A stretch of DNA of 64,000 nt from Micromussa lordhowensis (Eukaryota; Cnidaria; Anthozoa; Scleractinia; Lobophylliidae): positions 9,184,683 to 9,248,682 of the forward strand of contig OZ026606.1 of NCBI GenBank assembly GCA_964020085.1, written 5' to 3'. The translations under genes were made by a program, and so were the position numbers. Below, piece after piece: positions 10,939 to 22,500 of the stretch (position 1 is its first letter; every line of letters begins with the position of its first letter). Below the pieces are notes generated by a model. That model was given only the letters and a program-made list of their open reading frames with translations, was not told where the DNA came from and did no database searches.

Positions 10939-11750
10939 AATTCATTTCTGCAAGAAGATATTCGCTATAATCTTGGAATACTCTCAATAAGAAGATTCAG
11001 CCTGAACTGGTAAATTAATATTCTTATAGAAAGAAAATAGTGTATTAGAAATTGTGCACGATAAGAAGCCAATCGCTGTAATACAAAAGCTCAATTCAAA
11101 GTTTAGTCATCATAGATCCGAGAGGTCTGTTATTTTTCCAGTGTTACTATAGAGCCCTTGTCTTTTTAAGAGTGCCTGCCGGTAAAAATCAAACAAATTC
11201 TTAAGAGTCCCTGTCCATAAATATGAAACATAACTCGGCAAGGGTCGAAAATTCGATTTCGCTCATATTCTTATGGTAGATAGGCTAGGGCATGACAAAA
11301 ACTACTGGATAGTTTTTTTGGCAAAATATTTAAATATATATAAAAATATTTTTGGCAAATTCATTTCTGCAAGAAGATATTCGCTATAATCTTGGAATAC
11401 TCTCAAATAAGAAGATTCAGCCTGAACTGGTAAATTAATATTCTTATAGAAAGAAAATAGTGTATTAGAAATTGTGCACGATAAGAAGCCAATCGCTGTA
11501 ATACAAAAGCTCAATTCAAAGTTTAGTCATCATAGATCCGAGAGGTCTGTTATTTTTCCAGTGTTACTATAGAGCCCTTGTCTTTTTAAGAGTGCCTGCC
11601 GGTAAAAATCAAACAAATTCTTAAGAGTCCCTGTCCATAAATATGAAACATAACTCGGCAAGGGTCGAAAATTCGATTTCGCTCATATTCTTATGGTAGA
11701 TAGGCTAGGGCATGACAAAAACTACTGGATAGTTTTTTTGGCAAAATATT
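10939..11750. repeat. tandem duplication, two copies of about 392 bp
   Basis: Copies at 10939-11330 and 11358-11750 are nearly identical, with a period of 419-420 bp. The only difference I noticed is one A (CTCTCAATAAG against CTCTCAAATAAG). They are separated by a short AT-rich linker. The first copy runs beyond the outer end of the large inverted repeat. Confidence 0.85.
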
Positions 11751-12162
11751 CTTTTATTTCAAAGAAATATGCAAATTACCAAATCCTGTTAAAATCGTCA
11801 TTTGAAGGGCCATTTTATTAAACAACTTTGAGAGCCTAGCATGCAAAACCACATCATTCTTCCGCCTTTAAAACACTCAAATATTTTTGTGCAATGTTTA
11901 AATATGTACTGGGTTGATTTGGGGAAATGCTGCGTTATTTTTTGGTTGCAAAATAATTAAATTTCGCACACCTGTATTTCATTCACTTAAAAGTACTTCG
12001 TAAAAATAATTGATTTTCACCATGTGCGAAACCTTCAAATGGATTAAGCTTCTGGTGGTTGAATCGCAGAAGGATGGTCTACAGATTCCTGTAAAAATTT
12101 CTTTGGGCAAATGATTGTGAGCGACGCGAGAGCTTTTCAAAGTACGTTAAAAATGCAAATAT
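11201..12162 (+). repeat. left arm of a 962-bp perfect inverted repeat
   Basis: Every line I compared pairs without a gap with the right arm at 14622-15583: paired coordinates always sum to 26784. A 70-residue open frame occurs identically in both arms (11302-11514 minus, 15270-15482 plus). Inside the arm, at 12163-12640, homology to 14190-14621 continues but drops abruptly to a diverged level. Confidence 0.9.
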
Positions 12163-12723
12163 CCGCCATGCGTCATCGAATTTAGCATGCGCCACATGTC
12201 TTGACCTATAAATAGACATGGAGCTAAGAATTTCGACATGTTCTTACCTTATTTGCTGTAAAAGGCAGTTTTAAAAGCGGATTTGACGTGTTTCTCTCAC
12301 CATTCGTCGCATTTTAAGCGGTTAAGTTTGCTTCTGTTTACACAACGTCCGATGTACATTGCCAACTGTCAACGTATTCAATGGTCGAATATCAGGAATC
12401 TGTGATCATCTTTCGGCGCATATGATCACCACTGCATCTACCTAAGTCAACAACGGCTAAGTCATTCGTGGATAGTTGCTTGCTTTGTACGTGCTACACC
12501 AAAATATTACATTTGATTGCTGGCCATTGCTCCCAAGCGTGTCGGCCCTTAAAGTTCTTACCGCGTTCGTCATTTGCTCGTCACGCAATGCTGTCAGCGC
12601 ATCTCGTTTTAGCGGGTAGAGGTATATAATAAAAAAAATAAAATAATAATGATAATAATATTAATAATAATGCTGCTACTGCTGCTGCTGCTGCTACTGC
12701 TGCTGCTGCTACTACTAGTAATA

Positions 12724-12761
<38 letters not shown>

Positions 12762-14621
12762 AGTGAAGAAAACAAATATAAATATTATATAACTGAAAAT
12801 TCGCATTCATATTTTGTAAAGAGCACTCTTAGGATAAGTGAAACAATTTATTCAGTGTTTATCCGTTTATATATCTGACCATATTTGCAAATACTAGCTC
12901 AAAGACAGACCCAGCTCTGACAACCCCATCCTACCGCCCCCCCCCCCCCCCCCAAAAAAAAGAAAACCTACAGTCAATATCAAGATTATTTGGCACTGGA
13001 AACTCGACGTCTAGCTAAGCGAAGGTGTAAGTAAAAGACACCCTCCCCCCCAGCAAACCACCAGCAGATGATAAAGTGCCTGTACTCACCACAATTTTAA
13101 ATTGCTATCAAAAAATTGCAGATCAAAGAACCAAGAACTAGCCGAAATAAAAAATACGAAATCACAACGTGACTAATTAGTGAGAAAAAGACTAAATTTA
13201 ATTAGTAGTTACCCGGAGTAGACAAACCCTGGCCATGCCACAATATTTTGAGCCTTTTGTTTGTTTAATTGCGGGGTATTGGTCATGATTGGTATGTTTA
13301 TTAGTTCTGCTTTGAGACAGAAAATGGAGGGCTGTTCTTTTGAAGTTATTGTTGGTAGAGTTTGTGGTTGTAACCCTAAAGATCGGAAGCGGAATTCTGA
13401 AATTGTTCCGTTAGTTTCGTGCAATTGGGCATTAGTAGTCCCACCACGCGCTAATTCTTCCCGGTCTGGTCCAATATCTCCTTTGTCTTTCGTCAGTGGC
13501 TGCCCTTACTCAGCTCTTTGTTGTTATGGCGGAATCGCACAAAACGCTTCAGGCAAAAATTTGCGACATTTTGTTTCCGAACGGAGATCAGGCGACTTAA
13601 AAGACATGTTTGTTTTTTATTTGGAGTCTTATACAATAAATGGTATATCGACCACAATTTCCAAAGAACGAGAAATCGCGGACCGGTTTCGGGGGGGGGG
13701 GAGGGGTGTAAGGATTTGTCGTGTGAAAAAAAAACCTGTGGGAGCGCGGGGGGAGTACGAGCACGAGCAAGACCGAGGTAACGGTACGATCATGTTGCAA
13801 AAAACAATTTGAGAAAAAAACTTTGCCAAAGGCGATAAAATTCTCCGACTGTCGCGAAAGAATTCGGAGACAAATTCAGCCAAGTTATAAAAAATCTTAG
13901 GTCTTCGCTAAGTGTTTGCATTGTTTGGTTTTCTGGAAGTTGGGAAATTTGAGACTCGGTGAATTTTCGGATTGAGTTCGCAATATTTGAGAAAAGTAAC
14001 CAAAAAAAATCGGCACAGCGCGAAAGGACCTAGGTACGAGTTTAGGGCCACAGTGTTACGCAATGCAGGTAGATGATGACAACAGGAGACGGCTCAGGAG
14101 ACAAAGGTAAACTAGTCATTCTTTCTTTTCCTTTATTTACTCTCTCTTCCTACTCAACAAGATTGTGTGCTCCAAGTGGTCGCGTATCAGGATAGAAATT
14201 GCCCTACCCCTACCCCCTAAAATAGAACGACCGTATTGCGTGACGAACAAATAACGAACCGCGATTCACTGAGCAGCAATCGTTCATTGGTGTAGCGCAA
14301 GGCAAGCAACTATTTACAAATTACTTAGTCGTTGTTGACTTAGACGCAGTTGCGATCATATGCGCCGAATTCATGGTATTCGATCTTTAGATACGATGAC
14401 AGACACCTTGTGTAAACAGAAGGAAACTTTACTTTACCTCGACGAATGGTGAGAAAAACACGTTAAATTGGCTTTTGGACCTACCTTTTGCAGCAAATAA
14501 GGTTAGAACATTTCGAATTTATCAGCTCTGTGTCCATTTTAGCTTAATATACGTCAAGACATGTGGCGCATGCTAAAATATGTGTCTAACCCGTGAATTG
14601 AAATTAGACGACGAAAGTTGA
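12163..14621. repeat. spacer of the inverted repeat, with diverged inner arms and microsatellites
   Basis: The outer parts (12163-12640 and 14190-14621) are still recognisably inverted copies of each other but with many substitutions and indels. The centre holds AAT, CTG/CTA and a (GAT)n-type array around 12630-12760, a run of about 16 C at 12938 and a G run near 13690. A 183-codon open frame at 13261-13812 has no family signature. Sequence at 14028-14190 resembles the palindromic element at 31898-32220. Confidence 0.75.
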
Positions 14622-15583
14622 ATATTTGCATTTTTAACGTACTTTGAAAAGCTCTCGCGTCGCTCACAATCATTTGCCCAAAGAAATTTTTACAGGAATC
14701 TGTAGACCATCCTTCTGCGATTCAACCACCAGAAGCTTAATCCATTTGAAGGTTTCGCACATGGTGAAAATCAATTATTTTTACGAAGTACTTTTAAGTG
14801 AATGAAATACAGGTGTGCGAAATTTAATTATTTTGCAACCAAAAAATAACGCAGCATTTCCCCAAATCAACCCAGTACATATTTAAACATTGCACAAAAA
14901 TATTTGAGTGTTTTAAAGGCGGAAGAATGATGTGGTTTTGCATGCTAGGCTCTCAAAGTTGTTTAATAAAATGGCCCTTCAAATGACGATTTTAACAGGA
15001 TTTGGTAATTTGCATATTTCTTTGAAATAAAAGAATATTTTGCCAAAAAAACTATCCAGTAGTTTTTGTCATGCCCTAGCCTATCTACCATAAGAATATG
15101 AGCGAAATCGAATTTTCGACCCTTGCCGAGTTATGTTTCATATTTATGGACAGGGACTCTTAAGAATTTGTTTGATTTTTACCGGCAGGCACTCTTAAAA
15201 AGACAAGGGCTCTATAGTAACACTGGAAAAATAACAGACCTCTCGGATCTATGATGACTAAACTTTGAATTGAGCTTTTGTATTACAGCGATTGGCTTCT
15301 TATCGTGCACAATTTCTAATACACTATTTTCTTTCTATAAGAATATTAATTTACCAGTTCAGGCTGAATCTTCTTATTTGAGAGTATTCCAAGATTATAG
15401 CGAATATCTTCTTGCAGAAATGAATTTGCCAAAAATATTTTTATATATATTTAAATATTTTGCCAAAAAAACTATCCAGTAGTTTTTGTCATGCCCTAGC
15501 CTATCTACCATAAGAATATGAGCGAAATCGAATTTTCGACCCTTGCCGAGTTATGTTTCATATTTATGGACAGGGACTCTTAA
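14622..15583 (-). repeat. right arm of the 962-bp perfect inverted repeat
   Basis: Reverse complement of 11201-12162. It contains one full and one partial copy of the 392-bp unit. It stops sharply at 15583, 78 bp from the donor site of the PLA2-like exon 1 relic. Confidence 0.9.
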
Positions 15584-15660
15584 CAACTTAGAGACGAAGA
15601 GAACAATTATTGCCTATCTTTTTCATGTTCATTTATTTAATATCAAATGTAAAATCTTAC

Positions 15661-15853
15661 ACAACTGTAGCAGATGTCATGCTTGTTGCAAGCGGGGTGA
15701 ACATTGTTTTGTATGGAAACGGAGAGCAACACGGGATACTGCAGCTATTGGTCCGCACGGGACATGAGCCTGCAGTCGGGTCTGCCTTCGCTCCAAGGCT
15801 AGGAAAACAGTCAACAACACTAGCAGCATAAACAGGCTGCAAAAGAGAGTCAT
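15661..15853 (-). pseudogene. decayed exon 1 of a PLA2-like (conodipine-like) gene
   Basis: On the minus strand this starts with an ATG and a leucine-rich signal-peptide-like stretch. It contains a CPVRTNSC segment aligning with the mature N-terminus of the intact gene, and ends with a CxKHDxC catalytic block directly before a GTAAGA donor, exactly as in the intact copy. These pieces lie in different frames, so at least two frameshifts have broken it (193 bp against 183 bp). Exon 2 of the same duplicate is probably the relic at 9612-9906. Confidence 0.8.
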
Positions 15854-15870
15854 GGCTGTAACACTATCTG

Positions 15871-16405
15871 AGGGCCCAGTTATATGGTCTCGGGTACCCG
15901 AGACAACCCTCCCCCCGAGCTACCCTGGCCGAGGTAACATTTAGCTTGTTTCTTTCTAAAATTCAACCAGCCGTTTACATTAGGATCGCCAACTCGTCTC
16001 GGGGGGCGAGACAACTCGGGTGGGCGAGTTGTCTCACCTCGGCAGGTAGGGTAACCCTGGCAAGCGGGACAACTTTTCTACATATAAACGCTTTGGCTCG
16101 CCTGACCGGGACATCTCTCGGCGTGGCGAATGTCACGTAATGCTTAGATTTAGGATTTATAGCAGAAATTCGTATTAAAGAAGTAAAAATTAACTCGGCA
16201 AAACCCACTGTGATCGAATGACCGAGAAAAACCCAAAGAAAGAGGGATATTTGCACATTTGATTATTCAGTAAGGTTTATGAGTAATCATGCTGGGTTAA
16301 CTTTGACTCGGCCTACTGGAACTATGTTTTCACAAATAAACGCTCGATAAAGTTACCTCAGGGGAAGGGTTGTCTCGGGTACCCGAGACCATATAACTGG
16401 GCCCT
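15871..16405. mobile_element. MITE with long nested-palindrome terminal repeats
   Basis: A 535-bp element. The left terminus (15871-15910) begins AGGGCCCAGTTATATGGTCT and contains the self-complementary GGTCTCGGGTACCCGAGACC-type core. The right terminus (16366-16405) is its inverse, apparently perfect over about 39 bp. The interior has further CGAGACAACTCGGG / CGAGTTGTCTC pairing. No transposase. It starts 18 bp upstream of the PLA2-like exon 1 relic. Confidence 0.8.
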
Positions 16406-17763
16406 GACTGAGTACAAACATTTAAAATATAAAAGGCGAGGAACGAATTGAGTGCAGTGACTGAGAGCTGTAGTCAGTTACAGTTGTGAACATCGAAGAG
16501 TTCATTTATCAGCTTTTTATAACGGCTGTACAAGGTGGTTCCAGCTTTGTGAAAGTCTGTGGATAAAAACCTAGTGTGTGACCATTCCAATGAAAGCTCA
16601 GTATTGAGCGGTACTCTCATGTTTATCATGCTGTGTAAACTTTTGAGTCTGTGAATGAAACCCTGGTGTGTGACCTGGCGGGTAAAAGCCTTGTGTGTGG
16701 CCATTTTTATCGCAGCAGTCGAAAACTACTTTCATGTATTAAGCTTTCTTTCATTTTGCAATAGAAAATTTGGAATTTTTGCTTCTTTTTTCATTTTTAG
16801 GGACACTCTTGGGCTAAAAAGTTCACCTTTACAACTAGTCGTCTTGAATTTGGAACTTCTGTAATTTCTCCGAAAAACTAAAATTTTCAAAACAGGAACA
16901 AAAAAAGGGGAACATATGTGAAAACATGTACTCCTGATTCCATAGCCAAGGTACCCGCCAACAAACGAACTAATACAGATCTAGAACATGAGAGTTGTAG
17001 TTACGAATACTGCTTCAGCCTAGCTGCAGCCTACTCTTAGCCTGACAGGGAAAGAAAGAGGAGAGATCGATTAACATTTCACAATATTTGTCCCTGTACT
17101 AAGGACATTGTGTATCGTAGGTTTTAAGATTTTATAACCCTTCTGTACCTTTTTATGAACGTTGTTAAAGTTTTTGTGCGCTAAGAACTGTGGGTAAATG
17201 TACCAGTCGCCATCTGTTTTCCTACGGAAGATTCACGTACATGTACCATGCCCACAAAGCCTAGAGTTGCTATTTTTCGTATTCTTTTACCGCTTTTTCC
17301 TCCTCCAGTGAAGTGTCAAAAGTTATCAAATTGAATCTTGCAGACGTTGGGCTCAAAGCAATTCGAGCATGTAATATTACATAATGACAGAATGCATTGT
17401 TAAAAAAACTACTTTATTTTCTCTGACAGAAGAACATTGGAATAAGGGCCTATATGAGCTGCCTATGAACTGAATAAACTGAGTCCCTTGTACATATGAA
17501 AACCAACCCTGATGAGTTAAAGCTAGATGTCTTTACTAATGACTTTTCAAAATCGTAATTTTCGCATGTTTACCAGGTAAGCATTTCAAGTGGGTTTTCT
17601 AAATACATCCATTATGCTGTGTAAACCGAAGGAGAAGAAAGATGAGTGAAAGACGGTGGCCATCGTTAAAACGTATCCCACAGTTTGTCTTTCTTTGGCT
17701 TATGTTCTCTAATTACATAGTATTGACTGAAGTCTAGTCTCAGTCAAGAAAATTGAATACCTT
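16406..17763. other. intergenic repeats, no gene seen
   Basis: Contains a short degenerate repeat around 16540-16710 built on CTGTGGATAAAAACC and GTGTGTGACC blocks. A second stretch at about 17112-17245 (CTGTACCTTTTTATGAACG, GTGGGTAAATG, CGCCATC) recurs inverted at 49700-49815. No coding exon recognised. Confidence 0.5.
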
Positions 17764-18092
17764 TTTTTACGATAACTGCAGAAATTCTCGCGCGCTCATT
17801 GGCTAATTTTTATCGTCAATATGCGGACAGGCACATGAATTTGAAATTCGTGCGACGCGTCAGCGAGCGAGAGCGGGCAATTCGACCGTTTGTTATCGTA
17901 AAAAACAAATTGACGTCAGTTTTTCATGCGTCTGTCCTGTTATTGACAATGAATTTCGTCATCACATTGTCAAAGTAGTCTGCGGATCCACTTGGCTATC
18001 GCCTAGTGGATGACAGCTACTTTGACAATGTGATGACGAAATTTATGATCAATAACAGGACAAACGCATAAAAAACTGACGTCAATTTTTTA
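17764..18092 (-). mobile_element. MITE family A, copy 2 (inverted)
   Basis: The same element as at 2152-2432 but in opposite orientation. It begins TTTTACGATAACTGCAGAAA, continues through GCTCATTGGCTAA and GACGCGTCAGCGAGCG, and ends in the GACGTCA hairpin around GGATCCACTTGG. It is the most complete of the four copies. Confidence 0.8.
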
Positions 18093-18630
18093 AATTTACT
18101 ATCCATTCTGCACTCAGTGGAGTGCACACATTGCGCAAAATAACTGCAAATGCCCCATTTGTATATAGTAGACAAATGGTTAACCAACGTTAGGAAAAAT
18201 GATAATTAACATTGGCTTTTCTGACCTTACTCAGGGAAAGACAAAAATGCACTGTCTCAAGTCTGCCAGGAAAAAAAAGTTGGATAATAAATCCACAGAT
18301 CGCTGTAGATTTTCCATTGTCATTCAATGCTTTTGGCCAAGAGCCCCACCACGTGACTTGCAAGTAAATGGTCTGTGCATACGCAATACCATCTAAATGT
18401 GTCCGTCTTGCTGAAAATAATATTCTGCTTATGGAAGATCGCTTCCCTGAGCTGTCAGAGAGTGTTTTATAGTCTACAATTTAAAGTCTATGTACTTACA
18501 CTGTACGACATGGAGTCAGAAAATGCGAAAGGTATTCTAATGAGAACTCTCCCGTTATCTTCACGTTTTCGCGACTGACCGAGACATTTTCAAAGGCAAA
18601 TTTTCCGCAAGAGTCAACTGCACGCTTGTA

Positions 18631-18765
18631 ATTGTAATAGGACTGAGTGGAGTCCAATTCGGTCTGTAATCATACAAGTGATAACAAAATCGCGAGGGAG
18701 TCCGATTTGTTTATCACGAGTATGATTACAGACCGAATTGGACGATACAAAGTCTTATTACCAAT
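18631..18765. mobile_element. hairpin MITE end (AATTGGTAATAAGACT family)
   Basis: A palindrome whose arms read AGTCCAATTCGGTCTGTAAT then CATAC and the inverse, bounded by ATTGTAATAGGACT and AGTCTTATTACCAATT. Related hairpins lie at 48549-48673 and 60180-60308, each there at the end of a longer element. Confidence 0.7.
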
Positions 18766-18775
18766 TAATCATAAG

Positions 18776-19540
18776 AGCTACAATTTCCGAGAAAAGAAGA
18801 ATAGCCAAGTTAATATGAAAGAAAGGGCAAATTTGCATTAAAATACTGGCAAACGAGGCATTAATTGTTTCATAGGTTGCTCTGAAATTGAGATTGGGGT
18901 AGCTAATGGCGTGGTTTGCGTTAACACAACAGGCCCCTCTCTGTCCCTGGTCTCAGATTTCGTCCGAAAACCTTTTCGTCCCCTTCTGTAACTTTCAAGG
19001 TCAACTTCTATGGGATGTCGTTGCCAGATGGTTGCCAAGAAATGTTTTCGGTTCTTTTTTCCCGATAAAATTATGAGCGAGATCAGAGCACCTATTCACT
19101 ATCCTCGGGAAGCCCCCTACTCCTTGCCCCTAAACGGTTTGGAAAGAAAACCATTCTAAGCAGAGAAAAGTTACATGCAAATTGCAATTCTTCATTTGAT
19201 TTGTTTTGTCTTTTGAAAGGCAAGTACTGATCGATGTCGTCTTCTAATTTATCTTCAACAAAACCCATTCCTGTCTTAAGTTGAAACTCCTTGGGTTGGG
19301 GAATGCGGGACAATGGGAGGAGGGTCAGAGGTAATGTTCAGAGATCTTCAGAGATCACGAAATGCACGAGCAGGTTCAACTAAATGTCCCTGGGTCTCCG
19401 AGGATGGCGCTGGATGGCGTATAACAATCAAGCGGAAACCAGGAACCAGGAACCAGTCGAAATGGCGGCAACTGCAAATGAGAGGGACTTGGGTCTGAGA
19501 CGGGCCCAATATACGGGAACTTTGAATAGACTCAATCAAA
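18776..19540. promoter_or_regulatory. upstream region of the dynein light intermediate chain gene
   Basis: The region before the start codon holds a partial GAGACCCAGG-type element end (CCCTGGGTCTCCGAGGATGG near 19388) and sequence with repeated ATGGCGG-like words. No TATA box is evident near the ATG, as is usual for a housekeeping gene. The transcription start cannot be placed. Confidence 0.3.
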
Positions 19541-22500
19541 ATGGCGGATGTCGATGATAGAGGTTCGGTCGGCGAAGAAGAAGGAGGCAAAGATCTCTGG
19601 TATTGAGATAAAAAATGCTTGTGGACCGGGGTTACGTTTGGGCAGTTTGTAATAGTGGTGCTTGTTTGTTCTTTCTGTCTCGCAGGTCGGCGATTTTGAG
19701 CGACGTTTCAAGTTCAGCAAGCCGAAAACTTCCATCCAACAAGTCCATAGTACTGCTAGGTTCGTTTTTGCCCGCTTAACCTTCAGCTTTCTTTCGTTCT
19801 CTTTTTCCTTTATCTGCAAAGTCTTACAAAGTCTTTTCTTCAGGATACGATGGCTCAGGAAAAACGACGTTAATATCTAAGCTCAGGGGAAAAGAAGACG
19901 AGATAAGCAAGGGCCATGGACTGGAATACACATATCTTGAAGTTCACGACGAAGAGAGAGACGGTGAGAAATCGTGTTTTTTTTCCTCCTTATTTTTTGA
20001 CGCATCCCACATTAAATATTTTCCTTGATCTTTTAGACACCACACGACTCGGTGTTTGGATATTGGACGGGGATCCTCTACACAGAAGCCTTCTGCAATA
20101 CGCACTAACACCCAAAAGTGTTACGAACACTGTTATCGTACAAGTTGTGGATATTTCTAGACCGTGGACTATTATGGAATCCTTGCATTCGTGGACGGAG
20201 GTTTTGCGAGAGCATATTCACTCACTTAAACTAACGCCTAGGGATTTGAATGAAATGGAGGAGCGAAGTAAGTTAAATTTGAATTGATTTCGTAAAAAAA
20301 AAATATACTTCGAAATGCGCTGGACAGGATCGAAAAAAGTATTTACTGCAGGCGTAACGAAGTGACTTTATTTCTGTTTGTATAGCTGTTTCGCTGACTC
20401 ATGCAGTTGACACTTTCTAAAAGTGTCAAGTTTTATTTTATATGGTGTTTGTTCGTTGGCAATTTTAATTTTCCAAGAGGACGTCGTCTTTATTGATAGC
20501 TCAGTCTTATCCTAACACATTCGGAAAGCCATCGATATTGTCATGGAAAGCAAGAAGATCGAAAAATCAATATATGTTATTAAAATAAAAGCAGAACTGT
20601 ACTGTACTTCACAGTACTCTACTGTACTGTACTGAAGTATTGTTGAAGCTCTAGCGATTTGTACGGCTGATTTACCAAAACTGCCATTTACGCAGCGAAC
20701 AAAAATGTATTGGTTGGATAGGAATGTTTGTAAATTATTGACGTTTATTTCACGTATTTACTTTCGCTCTAATGTAACCAAAATAGTACATGCGAGGCCA
20801 TCTCGAAGAAAAAACGTGTTTTGATTTTGGTTTTAATGAATGAGATCAACTAAAGTGAGTTAACAGTTGGTGGTCGAAGCTCATGTTTAATTGATAAATT
20901 AAATTCATTTTAGGATACTTTGTATTCTAGATCAGATTTAATCTAAATGTGCATAATTTTCCAGTGCTATATTATGATACATTTTTGTCATTTAACCTTG
21001 CAACCTGTACTTGGTGTGTGGCATTATCTCAGTCATAAACAGAAGAAATTATCATTTTAGATAAGGTGATGTTATGAAAATAGCAGAATGTTTTGGGAGG
21101 CATTCTGTTACCCTGGTGCAAAGGCAGATATTTTTTTGAGTGCGGTCCACAGTCTTTTAGTGTTACGTTACTGATGTAAACTTACAGTGAGCTGGGAAAA
21201 AATAGTGAAACATTAATGTAATCTAGAATGTTCTAAATTATATCATTTTTTTAGTTCATTTGCGGCATGAAAAGGTTTTACGTAAATTATCTACAGATTG
21301 TAAGGGGAGCAAGTAATAGATATTAAATTGTTACTTTTATTGTATGATCTGTCAATTTGATACCAAGCTTACGATAATGTTCATTGAATTATTTTGATAA
21401 GTATTTAATTCATTTGGGCAGAAGTTTTGTTTGTAAGTTTGAATTTAAATTACCTCATTTTGGGGGGTTCTTGCAAGCTCATTCTTGCAAGTGAAATACA
21501 TGCTAAGTATTTTCTTTTATTTCTCATTTATTTCTCATCTTGGTTTGCCAAAACACTTCAAGTACCTACATGTAGCTGAAGCTATTTTTTATGGTTAAGT
21601 AATGTTAAGTTCATTACTCACAATACAGAAGCGTTACATCCATGAAGAAGCTTTGGGTTTTAATTTGAAAATAGAACATAAATGTGCATGTCGAAAAAGG
21701 GATTAATCATTGTTCCATGTATACTTTTAGGCTTGTATTTTCACCAGATCTAATTAATAAACAGTAAACATTATATTTTTGGCTGTCCAAAATTTTAGGC
21801 TATCAGTCTTCACATATTAAATCTTTTGAAGGTAGCAACCCTTGTTAACTGCATCAACAGGTACAAGTCATATACATGTATAAACTCACAAATTGACCAG
21901 GCTTGGGTTGTTCAAAAGGTGGATAACACTGTCCACCGTAGAAAGAACTATCCAGTGGATAGCGCAGTTTGTTTTTGTTAACACTAATCCACTGGATAGC
22001 TATTTATCCAGTGGATAGCCTTATCCAGCCTTCAAACAACTGGCACTAGCTCTTTGTCAGCTTAATGAAGATACAAACGTACATGAAGCTAAGTTAGCAA
22101 AATATTGTGATGGTGCTGCTGAGGCCGTAAGTTAAAATTTCAATCAAGCCTGATTGTTTTGTCAGTGTTAGCTTGAAAAATATCCATCTTTATTTGCTGT
22201 AGTTGTGCGACAATTTCAAGAGTATGCGGAACCAGATGAGTCAACTGAGGACAGAAGGAGGTCAGGAATAAAAGATGAGGACAGAGTTCTTCTTCCACTT
22301 GATGAAAATGTACTTACAGATAATCTTGGTATACCCGTGGTAGTAGTTGTCACAAAGGTTAGTAGGAGACATGAATATTTAGACAGACATTCAGCTGCAC
22401 TACCCTGTAGACAGTATTCAACAATATTCTCAACCCTAAAAAACCAATGTTAGATTTACCAGTATATGCTCTTCCACAAAAAAACAAAAAACAAAACAAA

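Noticed and set aside
11302..11514. 70-codon ORF present identically in both arms of the inverted repeat
   Set aside because: Identity follows from the arms being identical DNA. Composition is AT-driven with no signature, so there is no support for a protein.
12581..12806. Ser- and Ile-rich ORFs
   Set aside because: They are translations of the trinucleotide microsatellites.
13261..13812. 183-codon open frame in the inverted-repeat spacer
   Set aside because: No domain, runs through G-rich and A-rich low-complexity tracts, and several competing frames overlap it.
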